In this document: piece by piece, positions 16,384 through 25,174 of the stretch
Position numbering within the stretch: the stretch's first letter is position 1
Layout: each line of letters begins with the position of its first letter
DNA from: CAYNRA01 sp046296415
Lineage (GTDB): Bacteria; Bacteroidota; Bacteroidia; Cytophagales; Spirosomataceae
Direction: 5' to 3'
NCBI GenBank assembly: GCA_046296415.1
Contig: JBKBLN010000002.1
Coordinates: 868,001 to 932,000, forward strand
DNA: 64,000 nt
Made by a program: the position numbers and the translations under genes
Notes under the pieces: generated by a model
Told to the model about the DNA's origin: nothing
Database searches by the model: none
What the model saw: only the letters and a program-made list of their open reading frames with translations

Positions 16384-17171
16384 ATTTAAAGCTAAAAGAA
16401 AAAGTCATCTTGGTTTCTGGAGGTGCCCGGGGGATAGGCCAAGCCATTGTGCATCAATTGGCCTTAGAAGGAGCCTATCCTGTGATCATTGACCGGGAGG
16501 CAGAGGAGAGCCAACGTACCTTGGATGTCCTTCAGGCGGCTGGAGGCTTTGGTATATCGATTGCCGTGGATCTTCAAGACCCGTTGGCAGCCAACGAAGT
16601 CATTTCAAAAACGGTTCAGACCTTTGGCCGAATCGACGGTTTAGTCAACAATGCGGGTATCAATGACCTCGTCGGTCTACAAGAAAACGGGGGGTATCAA
16701 TCCTTCATCGACTCTTTACACCGAAATGTTATCCATTATTATCTCCTAGCCCATGAGGCCATTGGCTATTTAAAACAAACGAAGGGAGTAATTTTAAATA
16801 TTTTATCCAAAGTTGCAGAAACTGGCCAAGGGAGGACATCAGGGTATGCCGCTGCTAACGGCGCTCGCTTTGCCTTGACGCGTGAGTGGGCTACAGAACT
16901 AGCTCAAGATGGTATTCGGGTGAATGGATTGGTGGTAGCAGATTGCCTAACTCCGATGTATGAGGAGTGGCTAAAAGGAAACCCTCAATTGGATAGGCAG
17001 AAAATTGAAAATCGAATCCCACTCGGCCATCGTTTCACCACGCCGGAAGAAATTGCCCAAACTGCTGTTTTCCTTCTTTCCTCTAAAGCCAGCCATATTA
17101 CCGGGGAATTTTTACACGTGGATGGAGGGTATGTACATCTCGATCGAGCATTGAGCGCCCCAAAACTATAA
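16380..17171 (+). CDS. SDR oxidoreductase, L-fucose-dehydrogenase-like, with YxxxN in place of YxxxK
   Basis: I chose the ATG at 16380 (MNLKLKEKVILVSGGARGIG), because it overlaps the ALDH stop as ATGA and matches the family start; the longer frame from 16317 lies inside the ALDH gene. The 263-residue protein resembles L-fucose-type sugar dehydrogenases (NNAGIND, TGQGRTSGY, VDGGYVHLDRA). The cofactor glycine motif, Asn91 of NNAG, Ser143 and Tyr156 are present, but the catalytic lysine expected at 160 is asparagine (AAC at 16857-16859). Such a change would normally cripple an SDR, so it may be inactive, altered, or a sequencing error. Confidence 0.85.
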   Translation: MNLKLKEKVILVSGGARGIGQAIVHQLALEGAYPVIIDREAEESQRTLDVLQAAGGFGISIAVDLQDPLAANEVISKTVQTFGRIDGLVNNAGINDLVGLQENGGYQSFIDSLHRNVIHYYLLAHEAIGYLKQTKGVILNILSKVAETGQGRTSGYAAANGARFALTREWATELAQDGIRVNGLVVADCLTPMYEEWLKGNPQLDRQKIENRIPLGHRFTTPEEIAQTAVFLLSSKASHITGEFLHVDGGYVHLDRALSAPKL

Positions 17172-17215
17172 AAAAAACGGAGTCCATCTTTTCTATAAGA
17201 TGGACTCCGTTTTAT
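17172..17215. terminator. Bidirectional terminator between the SDR gene and leuA
   Basis: A 14-bp perfect stem (17177-17190 with 17197-17210) has a 6-base loop, an A run before it and T bases after it. It can end both converging transcripts. Confidence 0.9.
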
Positions 17216-17228
17216 CAGAGCTCCTTAT

Positions 17229-18383
17229 TTAAATCCAGTTAAGAGTACGACAAAGGCCTACCAAATCTTTATCATTCACTTCTTTTATTTGATCGGCCAG
17301 TTCTAAAAACTGATCGTAGGTAGTATCCAACTGAGACTTGTCTAACCGAACACCCAATAGCTCGAGCCGATGCTTCAAAGCATGTCGACCTGATCTGGCT
17401 GTCAAAACGATATCCGATTTATCGACACCTACCTCTTGCGGTGTCATAATTTCATAGTTTTCAGAATGTTTTAAAAAGCCATCTTGATGGATTCCTGACG
17501 AGTGAGCAAAGGCATTCCGACCCACAATCGCTTTGTTCGCCTGTACTGGCATCCGCATGGTCCGGGACACCAAATGACTGATAGGCGTTAACATTTCACT
17601 TTGAATTTGGGTATAAAATCCTAAATCCTTGTGTACTTTAAGGGTCATGGCCACTTCTTCCAGCGATGTATTGCCTGCTCGTTCCCCAATTCCGTTGATC
17701 GTGACCTCTACTTGCCGGGCCCCCGCCCGGATCCCCGCGATGGTGTTGGCAGTGGCCATTCCTAAATCGTTGTGATTATGCATCGACAAAATCGCTTTGT
17801 CTACATTTGGAACATGATTCATCAAGTAGTCAATGCGATCGTACATTTGGTGGGGTAATACATACCCGGTTGTATCGGGAAGGTTGACGACCGTTGCACC
17901 CGCCGCGATAACGGCTTCGGTTAAACGGGCCAGAAACTCCAAATCCGCCCGACCGGCATCCTCTGCATAGAACTCGACATCTTCTACAAACTGGCGGGCA
18001 TATTTTACTGCCTCTACCCCCCGAGCTAATATTTCGTCCCGATTGGAATTGAATTTGTATTTGATATGGATATCAGACGCTCCAATGCCCGTATGTATAC
18101 GGGGCCGACGAGCCTTTTTCAGTGCTTGGGCTGCGACCTCAATATCATTTTTAACTGCCCTTGTCAAGCCACAAACGGTAGCATTCTCAACGGCAAGTGC
18201 CACAGCTTCCACGGATCGAAAGTCACCGGGACTCGACACCGGAAAGCCGGCCTCAATGACATCAACGCCCAGCCGATCCAGCTCTTTGGCGATCATGACT
18301 TTTTCATCAATGTTTAATTGACATCCCGGAACTTGCTCTCCGTCTCGGAGGGTCGTATCAAATACATAAATGCGTTCACTCAT
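17229..18383 (-). CDS. leuA: 2-Isopropylmalate synthase, short form without regulatory domain
   Basis: A 384-residue enzyme of the LeuA/homocitrate synthase family, which joins acetyl-CoA and 2-oxoisovalerate in leucine synthesis. It has VFDTTLRDGEQVPG at the N-terminus, the SMHNHNDLGMATANT metal site and NGIGERAGNTSLEEV. After the helical linker the protein ends, so the ~130-residue C-terminal domain that senses leucine in long LeuA proteins is absent. Homocitrate or citramalate synthase activity cannot be excluded by eye, but the sequence pattern is LeuA-like. It has its own promoter and terminator, and no leuBCD genes are adjacent. Confidence 0.85.
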   Translation of the reverse strand: MSERIYVFDTTLRDGEQVPGCQLNIDEKVMIAKELDRLGVDVIEAGFPVSSPGDFRSVEAVALAVENATVCGLTRAVKNDIEVAAQALKKARRPRIHTGIGASDIHIKYKFNSNRDEILARGVEAVKYARQFVEDVEFYAEDAGRADLEFLARLTEAVIAAGATVVNLPDTTGYVLPHQMYDRIDYLMNHVPNVDKAILSMHNHNDLGMATANTIAGIRAGARQVEVTINGIGERAGNTSLEEVAMTLKVHKDLGFYTQIQSEMLTPISHLVSRTMRMPVQANKAIVGRNAFAHSSGIHQDGFLKHSENYEIMTPQEVGVDKSDIVLTARSGRHALKHRLELLGVRLDKSQLDTTYDQFLELADQIKEVNDKDLVGLCRTLNWI

Positions 18384-18428
18384 AGGTTTGCAACCGATTT
18401 ATAGATTGTGGTTTACAGTTTGTTTAAA

Positions 18429-18436
18429 CAAAGTTA
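18429..18436 (-). promoter_or_regulatory. Promoter -7 box for leuA
   Basis: TAACTTTG on the minus strand matches TAnnTTTG exactly and lies 45 bases before the leuA ATG. No clear -33 TTG is present. Confidence 0.5.
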
Positions 18437-18541
18437 CAAGAAATTAAATTGGCTTCCGGCATCGTTGCCGAAATCGGAATAATATGCCAAGACCCACGGA
18501 ATAAACTGAAATTTTATTCTGCAAGTCTGCTTTAATATTTT

Positions 18542-18549
18542 TACTTTTG
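18542..18549 (+). promoter_or_regulatory. Promoter -7 box for pyk
   Basis: TACTTTTG matches TAnnTTTG and lies 37 bases before the pyk ATG, a spacing like the other promoters in this window. Confidence 0.55.
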
Positions 18550-18586
18550 CACGGTTTCCTAGCCAAAAACAAATACCTTTTCCCTT

Positions 18587-20041
18587 ATGAACAAAAAAAC
18601 CAAAATAGTGGCCACGGTTGGTCCGGCATCCGAAAGTGAAGAAATGTTGTTGGCCCTTGCCAAAGCCGGAGTCAATGTGTTCCGATTAAATTTCTCACAT
18701 GGTTCTCATGAGGAACATTTGCAACGGATCGAACGCATTCGGAAAATAAACCAAGAGCATGGCTTTCGAGTGGCCATACTTCAAGATTTACAAGGTCCAA
18801 AAATTCGGGTGGGATTGATGGAAAATGGCAACGAAGGTGTTATGCTCCATGCCGGCCAATCCTTTACCTTTACCAACGATGATATTATTGGAAATGCCTC
18901 CCGCGTGACAACTCCTTACAAAGGAATGTTCCGCGACGTCAAGGTAGGTGAGCGCATTCTTATGGATGATGGAAAGCTCGAAGTACGGGTTACGGGGGTT
19001 GATATCGAAAAACAAGAAGTATTCACTGAAGTCGTTTACGGTGGACTACTTAAGCAAAAGAAAGGGGTCAATTTACCCAATACCGCGATTTCTCAAGACT
19101 CTGTCACGGAGAAAGATTGGGAAGATCTTAAATTCGGCATTGCCCATGGCGTTGATTGGATCGCTTTATCCTTTGTCCGAACTGCCGATGAAATCATTCG
19201 GATCAAGGAGTACATCAAAGCCCAGGGAAGCCATGCTAAAGTAATTGCCAAGATCGAAAAGCCGGAGGCTGTTGCCAACATGGTATCCATCATCGAGGCA
19301 ACTGATGGCATTATGGTGGCTCGTGGTGACTTGGGTGTTGAAATGCCGTCAGAGGAGGTGCCATTAATTCAAAAAGAGCTTGTAGCTAAATCACATGAAG
19401 CCGGCAAACCTGTTATTGTGGCTACCCAGATGCTCGAAAGTATGATCGACAATCCACGTCCTACACGTGCCGAAGTTGGCGATGTGGCCAATGCGGTTCT
19501 GGATGGTGCCGATGCCGTGATGCTTAGCGGAGAAAGTGCTGCTGGTAAATACCCAGTCCTTGCCGTCGAGACCATGGCCAAAACCATACTCCAAGTCGAG
19601 CAATTAGGCGACCCTTCTGTTCTATATTTCCGTCACCATACTCGGGTAACTCTACCCACCTACCAGTCTAAAGACCGTGACAACGACAATGTGATCGTGG
19701 TTGGGTGTCGTCTCGCCCGGGATTTACAAGTGCAAGCGATCATTGGCATTACCTCATCTGGGTATACGGCCACGAGGCTTTCTCACCATCGCCCTAAAGC
19801 TACCATTTATATTTTTACCTCCAACCCGGTTTTAGTAACTCAGCTTAGCCTATATTGGGGTGTCGAAGTATTCCCTATCGAAGCCCTCGGCGACTACACC
19901 ACTGGTGATATTGTGGATATAACCAAAGATTTCCTTGTTAAAGAGGGTAAACTTTCAGCAGGAGACAAGTACATCAATATGCTTTCTGTGCCTGTACTGA
20001 AAGATAATCGAACCAACACGGTACGCCTAGGTAACGTTTAA
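18587..20041 (+). CDS. pyk: Pyruvate kinase
   Basis: A 484-residue pyruvate kinase of normal length; it makes pyruvate and ATP from phosphoenolpyruvate. Clear segments are KIVATVGPASES at the start, FRLNFSHGSHEEH, ILQDLQGPKIRVG, KIEKPEAVANM with the catalytic lysine, MVARGDLGVEMP for the metal site, and GKPVIVATQMLESMI with DAVMLSGESAAGKYP. The C-terminal allosteric domain follows (about 350-484). It is a single-gene unit with its own promoter and terminator. Confidence 0.98.
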   Translation: MNKKTKIVATVGPASESEEMLLALAKAGVNVFRLNFSHGSHEEHLQRIERIRKINQEHGFRVAILQDLQGPKIRVGLMENGNEGVMLHAGQSFTFTNDDIIGNASRVTTPYKGMFRDVKVGERILMDDGKLEVRVTGVDIEKQEVFTEVVYGGLLKQKKGVNLPNTAISQDSVTEKDWEDLKFGIAHGVDWIALSFVRTADEIIRIKEYIKAQGSHAKVIAKIEKPEAVANMVSIIEATDGIMVARGDLGVEMPSEEVPLIQKELVAKSHEAGKPVIVATQMLESMIDNPRPTRAEVGDVANAVLDGADAVMLSGESAAGKYPVLAVETMAKTILQVEQLGDPSVLYFRHHTRVTLPTYQSKDRDNDNVIVVGCRLARDLQVQAIIGITSSGYTATRLSHHRPKATIYIFTSNPVLVTQLSLYWGVEVFPIEALGDYTTGDIVDITKDFLVKEGKLSAGDKYINMLSVPVLKDNRTNTVRLGNV

Positions 20042-20055
20042 TAAAACGCATGGAT

Positions 20056-20095
20056 ACGAAAGGGCATGGGATTTCCTGTGCCCTTTCGTTGTTTT
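20056..20095 (+). terminator. Terminator after pyk
   Basis: An 11-bp stem (acgaaagggca / tgccctttcgt) with a 12-base loop is followed by tgtttt, 15 bases past the pyk stop. Confidence 0.8.
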
Positions 20096-20148
20096 GAACA
20101 TTTCTGAAAAGTTTTCCGTTCTTACCCCAAATCGCACATCTATTTTAC

Positions 20149-21411
20149 ATGGGACGTACCACGGGATTCTTCATTTTTCTCTCCATTTTAGGCCTCATAG
20201 ATTTCTATCTATATGGTGTATTAAAAAGTTTTATCCGCCAAAGCTGGCCAGCCTTCCAAAAGGCGTTCCCATGGGTATTTTGGAGTATCCCAGTAGTGTC
20301 CTTATCCATAATTATTCTGGTATTTTGGATTTATCCGGGCGTGGTTTCTCCCAAAGTTCGAAATTTCTTGGTTACCGCTGCATTCATCCTCTACACTGCC
20401 AAATTCTTGATGACATTGGTATTGTGGATAGGTGAAATCTGGCGCTTTGTTCAGTATGCTGGCCAATACATTGTCAAACGGGGCTTTTCCTCCCAAAGCA
20501 CCTCGCTGGAATCCCCTACCATCCCCAGATCAGCCTTCCTTACACAAGCAGCATTGGCACTGGGAGCCACTCAAGTGGGTACCATGACTTGGGGAATTCT
20601 ATCTGGAGCGCACGATTACCGAGTTCGCCGAGTTAACTTACATTTACCCAACCTTCCGAAATCATTTGAAGGGATGACCATTGCCCAAATTTCGGACATT
20701 CATACCGGAAGCTTTTTTAATAAACGGGCCGTTCAAGGTGGGATCGATATGTTGATGGCCACTAAACCAGATGCGGTATTTTTCACAGGAGACCTCGTGA
20801 ACAATGAAGCCAAAGAAGCTACACCCTATATCCCGCTATTTTCTCAAGTGAAAGCACCTTTGGGTGTTTACAGTGTTTTGGGGAATCATGATTATGGAGA
20901 TTACAAAGACTGGGGAAGCCTAGAAGCCAAAAGACAAAATCTTCAGGACATGAAACGCGTGCACGGATTACTAGGTTGGAAATTACTGGAAGATACCCAC
21001 CATAAACTTCAAGTTGCCGGTGATCAAATCGGGATTCTTGGGATCCAAAACTGGGGCATGGGTGGTTTTGCTAAATATGGTCAATTGGATCGAGCACTTC
21101 AAGGAACAGAGGAGCTTCCGGTCAAACTTCTTTTATCTCACGACCCAAGCCATTGGCGAGCCCAGGTTCTCGGAAAAACCTCAATTGATGCCTCCTTTGC
21201 CGGCCATACCCATGGCATGCAATTTGGTGTAGAACTAGGCGATTTTAAATGGTCTCCCGCCCAATACCGTTACAAAGAATGGGCAGGATTGTACCAAGAA
21301 GAAGATCAGAAGCTTTATGTAAATCGAGGATTTGGGTATATTGGATATCCAGGAAGAGTGGGAATTTTGCCCGAAATCACCCTGTTTACCCTATCCTCCC
21401 AACCCGTATAA
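20149..21411 (+). CDS. Membrane-anchored metallophosphoesterase
   Basis: A 420-residue protein with about four N-terminal membrane segments (residues 4-25, 38-65, 70-100 and a twin-polar region to 150) followed by a calcineurin-like phosphoesterase domain. The five metal-site blocks are complete: AQISDIHTGSF, FFTGDLVN, VLGNHDYGD, LLSHDP and FAGHTHGMQFG. This is the YkuE/YaeI-like family, members of which hydrolyse lipid or nucleotide phosphates at the membrane. The substrate cannot be told from sequence. It stands alone between the pyk terminator and its own terminator. Confidence 0.88.
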   Translation: MGRTTGFFIFLSILGLIDFYLYGVLKSFIRQSWPAFQKAFPWVFWSIPVVSLSIIILVFWIYPGVVSPKVRNFLVTAAFILYTAKFLMTLVLWIGEIWRFVQYAGQYIVKRGFSSQSTSLESPTIPRSAFLTQAALALGATQVGTMTWGILSGAHDYRVRRVNLHLPNLPKSFEGMTIAQISDIHTGSFFNKRAVQGGIDMLMATKPDAVFFTGDLVNNEAKEATPYIPLFSQVKAPLGVYSVLGNHDYGDYKDWGSLEAKRQNLQDMKRVHGLLGWKLLEDTHHKLQVAGDQIGILGIQNWGMGGFAKYGQLDRALQGTEELPVKLLLSHDPSHWRAQVLGKTSIDASFAGHTHGMQFGVELGDFKWSPAQYRYKEWAGLYQEEDQKLYVNRGFGYIGYPGRVGILPEITLFTLSSQPV

Positions 21412-21437
21412 AAAAAGCCGGCTAACGCCGGCTTTTT
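21411..21437. terminator. Bidirectional terminator after the metallophosphoesterase gene
   Basis: An A run, a G+C-rich stem (agccggc / gccggct) with a 4-base loop, and a T run lie between two converging genes. Confidence 0.9.
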
Positions 21438-21461
21438 TCGTATTGTACACTAAAAAATCAA

Positions 21462-21740
21462 TCAAGACGAAAAAGGAAGCAAACGAGCTAAAAATTGAAT
21501 CACGGTCGCTCCTATCCATTGTATAAACGTTGTCTGAGTCGGTTTTATTTCAATTGGCTCCGACTCTACCGGTGAAACCACTCCCACCACCATCTTCTGT
21601 TCAACTAACTGGGATTTGGCTTGTAAAGACTTCGATTGCTCCATCCGTTGATGAACATAGGCATTGTTTACAGGAAACCCAATGGCCATAACAGAGGCTG
21701 AACAACAAAGGAATACACAAACAAACAAAACCTTTTTCAT
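21462..21740 (-). CDS. Small secreted protein of unknown function
   Basis: The ATG at 21740 gives 92 residues starting MKKVLFVCVFLCCSASVMA, a signal peptide with likely cleavage after residue 19. The longer frame to 21824 is excluded because its start lies upstream of the promoter box at 21794-21801. The mature part is short, glutamine- and valine-rich, and ends in a hydrophobic/amphipathic segment (FIQWIGATVIQFLARLL). I do not recognise a family. Its own promoter and a downstream terminator support it as a real gene. Confidence 0.6.
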   Translation of the reverse strand: MKKVLFVCVFLCCSASVMAIGFPVNNAYVHQRMEQSKSLQAKSQLVEQKMVVGVVSPVESEPIEIKPTQTTFIQWIGATVIQFLARLLPFSS

Positions 21741-21793
21741 ATTCGATGGATTATGTTTTATACTAAAACGAACCAACTCTTTACTTAACAATA

Positions 21794-21824
21794 CAAATGT
21801 ACGAATTGTTTTGTTACTATGCAA
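21794..21824 (-). promoter_or_regulatory. Promoter for the small secreted protein gene
   Basis: On the minus strand TTG (21824-21822) and TACATTTG (21801-21794) are 20 bases apart, an exact Bacteroidota arrangement. The -7 box lies 53 bases before the ATG at 21740. Confidence 0.7.
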
Positions 21825-21836
21825 TACATAGTACTA

Positions 21837-22565
21837 TTAATTTCCTTCCAAAACTATACGCCGAGACACCCCATCATTTCCTTGGGTGAGGAGTACAAAA
21901 TAGGTACCGGAATTGGCTCTTTTGATCTTGATTTGACCGATGTATTCCCCTTGGTGATTTTTAATGACTTCGGAGGCAACTTCTTTTCCTTGTATGTCCA
22001 ACACCCGAACCGTCACATCCCCTTCGTTTTCTGCAAAAAATCGAACATTGAGAACTTCATTGGAAGGTTTGTTTGGATATACCTCCACACCACGGAATGG
22101 TGACTGACCCCAATCTCTAAAAAGCTGATTATCCCACCGATAAGTTGGGCCGTACATGTCGATTCGACGGGGTAGCTCATCTCCCAATCGTTTCATTTGA
22201 TTTTTAAATTCTCGGGAATCCCATTCAAACAACATGCGTCGCTCTCCACGGGGCTCTCTCAAAATGAGCTCATCGTCTGACTCCTCCCACCGGATCTCGG
22301 CCTCTTTCCCATCTTCAACAATGACCTTGACTCGTTTTTTGGGTCCTTTAGTTAAGGTATCAACCGCGATATCCAATCGACGGTTTCGCTCCTCTGACGA
22401 CATGCCATCAGCCGAAATCACCTTCTCTTCCACCACCGTTTTGCCATCTTTTTCACGGATTACTTTTACTCGAATCTCTTCTTTTTTTGATTCTTGAGCA
22501 GATACCTCATGCCAAGCCAGCAGACTGACAATAGCCACGCCACACATCAAAGAACTATTTTTCAT
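21837..22565 (-). CDS. Secreted protein with type IX secretion sorting domain
   Basis: From the ATG at 22565 the protein has 242 residues, with signal peptide MKNSSLMCGVAIVSLLAWHE cleaved near VSA-QE; an ATG at 22592 would add nine residues. The middle is highly charged (many Lys, Glu, Arg). The last 80 residues form a Por-type C-terminal sorting domain: VEVYPNKPSNEVLNV, VRVLDIQGKEV, SGTYFVLLTQG and a final RRIVLEG. This sends proteins through the type IX secretion system to the outer surface. The function of the charged part is unknown. Confidence 0.8.
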   Translation of the reverse strand: MKNSSLMCGVAIVSLLAWHEVSAQESKKEEIRVKVIREKDGKTVVEEKVISADGMSSEERNRRLDIAVDTLTKGPKKRVKVIVEDGKEAEIRWEESDDELILREPRGERRMLFEWDSREFKNQMKRLGDELPRRIDMYGPTYRWDNQLFRDWGQSPFRGVEVYPNKPSNEVLNVRFFAENEGDVTVRVLDIQGKEVASEVIKNHQGEYIGQIKIKRANSGTYFVLLTQGNDGVSRRIVLEGN

Positions 22566-22643
22566 ATTTGTCTTACGATTTTGTTTCTCCATAGACGCAA
22601 TCCTTGGAGGTGACGTTGCATGTCTTCCGGTTTTTAAGATTTT

Positions 22644-24932
22644 TTAACCAATAACCTTCAATTTAGCAAAACTCAAGAGCAAGGTTTTTTCTCCTACTTG
22701 ATCAAACTTCACCAATGCTTTTTGAGTACCTCCCATGGACTCCAACTTAAGCAAGCTACCTTGGCCAAATTTCGCATGTTCAACTCGCTGCCCTACTTTT
22801 AACTCATGGGCTGGGGTAAAATCACCAGGAGCCATAGAGGAGGCAGAAGAGGCCACAGGGGGAGGTGGTCCGGTTTTTAGTGGAGTGAGCTGAGCAAGTC
22901 GACTCGCCCGTGTGGAGAGCATGGAGTCAAACATATCTCGACTTTGCCGGGACTTTTCACTAGCTCCTTGACTTAACCCGGAAGAACTAATTCGAAGGAA
23001 TTCTGTATCGATTTCATCCAAAAATCGGCTAGGTTCACAGTGATTCAACCGACCGTAGTTGTAGCGCTGGGTGGCAAACGTTAAAATTACCTGCTTTTCT
23101 GCCCGGGTCAAGGCGACATAAAACAACCTCCTCTCCTCTTCCAAGTCGGCTCTACGTTGCAACATCATTTGAGAGGGAAACAAATTTTCTTCCATCCCTA
23201 CCACAAAGACATAGGGAAATTCCAATCCTTTGGCTCCGTGTATCGTCATGAGTGTCACGCGGTCGTGGTCCCCATCTTCGTCGTCGATATCGGCTGTAGT
23301 GAGAAGTGATACGGTTTGCAGAAAAGCGGCCAAGCTTTTGTCCTCCTGCTCTGGGCTATCCACAAATTGCTTGATGGAATTCAAAAGTTCTTGTACGTTT
23401 TCATACCTTGCCAATCCTTCCACAGTTTTATCTTCATACAATTCACGAAGTATACCCGAAGTTTTGGCCACATGGGAGGCTACATCATAGGCATCTTTTC
23501 CCATTTCCAAATAACGCTGAAAGTCTTTGATCAAAACGGCAAATTGATCGATGGCACTTGCGGCACGACCTGCTACGTAGTGGTAGATATCACGGACAAC
23601 CTCCCAAATGGAGAGATTTTTTTCTGCCGCAGTGACCGTGATTCGAGCCACCGTTTGGTCTCCAATTCCTCTTTTGGGAAGATTAATGATTCGTTTGAAG
23701 GCTTCTTCGTCTTGTGGATTGACCGTAAACCGGAGGTAAGCCAATAGATCTTTGATTTCCTTGCGTTGATAGAAGGATAATCCACCGATGATCCGGTATT
23801 TAATATTCAGTTTTCGGAGGGATTCCTCAAAGGAGCGTGATTGGGCGTTGGTACGGTATAAAATGGCAAAATCACGATTGGAAAGACCCAACCTTGATTT
23901 CGTATCAAATATTCGGGAAGCCACCAAGCGGCCCTCTTCTTGATCGGAGGCGGCCTTGATCAACTCAATTTTTTCACCGGGTTCATTTTCAGTAAATACC
24001 CGCTTATCTAATTGTTCTTTATTTCGCCGAATGACGGAGTTAGCTGCTTGAACGATGTTTTGGGTGGACCGGTAATTTTGTTCCAATTTAACGACATGCA
24101 ACTCGGGATAGTCAGATCGAAAATTCAGAATATTTTGGATATTGGCACCTCGGAACGCATAAATACTTTGGGCATCATCGCCGACGACCGTTATATTTTG
24201 ATGTACGGCAGCTAATTTTCGGGTGATATTGTATTGGGATACATTGGTATCTTGAAACTCGTCGACCAACACATATCGAAACTTATGTTGATATTTATTC
24301 AAAATATCCAGGTGATCACGGAACAACACATTGGTATTAAACAGCAGATCATCAAAGTCCATGGCATTTGCCTGAAAACATCGGAGCTGATAGGTTTTGT
24401 AAATCCGCCCAATTTCAGGCATTTTAGAGGCTTTATCCTCTTCCATAAAGAGCGGATTTTCAGCATAAGCCTCCCATGAAACCAAACCGTTTTTCGCACC
24501 GGAAATCCGATTGAGTACAAAATTGGGTCGATACACCTTATCGTCCAATCCAAATTCCTTGATGATGCTTTTTATCAAGGATTTGGAGTCATCGGTATCG
24601 TAAATGGAGAAATTACTTTGGTAGCCTAGTCGATTTCCATCAATTCGTAAGATTTTAGCGAATACCGAGTGGAATGTTCCCATCCAAAGATTCCGAGCCT
24701 CAGGACCGATTATTTGCTCGATCCGGTGCCTCATTTCTCCAGCTGCTTTGTTAGTAAAGGTAAGAGCTAATATTTGAAAAGGATCCACACCTTGATCAAT
24801 CAACCACGCAATGCGGTAGGTCAAAACCCTTGTTTTCCCGGAACCTGCGCCAGCAATAATCATCAATGGGCCCGCCGGGTGCGTCACCGCCTCATGTTGA
24901 GGCTCATTAAGTTCGTTTAAAAAATTTTTCAC
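22644..24932 (-). CDS. UvrD/PcrA-type ATP-dependent DNA helicase
   Basis: A 762-residue superfamily 1A helicase, 3'-to-5', acting in DNA repair or removal of blocked replication complexes. It carries NEPQHEAV (Q motif), GAGSGKTRVLTYR (Walker A), LVDEFQDTN (Walker B), GDDAQSIYAFRGA (motif III), LEQNYRST (IV), MTIHGAKGLEFP (V) and VALTRAEKQVILTFA (VI). The C-terminus ends in a Tudor-like segment with GQRVEHAKFGQGSLLKLE, typical of PcrA. The start is GTG at 24932, giving the normal N-terminus MKNFLNELNEPQ. It lies alone with its own promoter. Confidence 0.95.
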   Translation of the reverse strand: MKNFLNELNEPQHEAVTHPAGPLMIIAGAGSGKTRVLTYRIAWLIDQGVDPFQILALTFTNKAAGEMRHRIEQIIGPEARNLWMGTFHSVFAKILRIDGNRLGYQSNFSIYDTDDSKSLIKSIIKEFGLDDKVYRPNFVLNRISGAKNGLVSWEAYAENPLFMEEDKASKMPEIGRIYKTYQLRCFQANAMDFDDLLFNTNVLFRDHLDILNKYQHKFRYVLVDEFQDTNVSQYNITRKLAAVHQNITVVGDDAQSIYAFRGANIQNILNFRSDYPELHVVKLEQNYRSTQNIVQAANSVIRRNKEQLDKRVFTENEPGEKIELIKAASDQEEGRLVASRIFDTKSRLGLSNRDFAILYRTNAQSRSFEESLRKLNIKYRIIGGLSFYQRKEIKDLLAYLRFTVNPQDEEAFKRIINLPKRGIGDQTVARITVTAAEKNLSIWEVVRDIYHYVAGRAASAIDQFAVLIKDFQRYLEMGKDAYDVASHVAKTSGILRELYEDKTVEGLARYENVQELLNSIKQFVDSPEQEDKSLAAFLQTVSLLTTADIDDEDGDHDRVTLMTIHGAKGLEFPYVFVVGMEENLFPSQMMLQRRADLEEERRLFYVALTRAEKQVILTFATQRYNYGRLNHCEPSRFLDEIDTEFLRISSSGLSQGASEKSRQSRDMFDSMLSTRASRLAQLTPLKTGPPPPVASSASSMAPGDFTPAHELKVGQRVEHAKFGQGSLLKLESMGGTQKALVKFDQVGEKTLLLSFAKLKVIG

Positions 24933-24949
24933 CGCTTTTCAATATTGGA

Positions 24950-24957
24950 CAAAGATA
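24950..24957 (-). promoter_or_regulatory. Promoter -7 box for the helicase gene
   Basis: TATCTTTG on the minus strand is an exact TAnnTTTG match, with a TTG 22 bases further upstream. It lies about 17 bases before the GTG start, giving a very short leader. The rest of 24958-25174 shows no other clear element. Confidence 0.5.
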
Positions 24958-25174
24958 CGATAAAGATTGGGCGATTCGGCAATTCTGTCAGGCGAAACAA
25001 AATTGGCCTGTCAATTGCCCTACTTTGTGAGATAACAAGTCATCCACCGTAAAAAGGTTCAACCGATCAACCCAATGTTTATTCCATTGAACCGAAACCA
25101 CCTAAAGATGTCGTGGCGATTTGTTTAGATTGATGAACGAAATTGTGTAAATTTACCAAGAATACAGAATTGTA

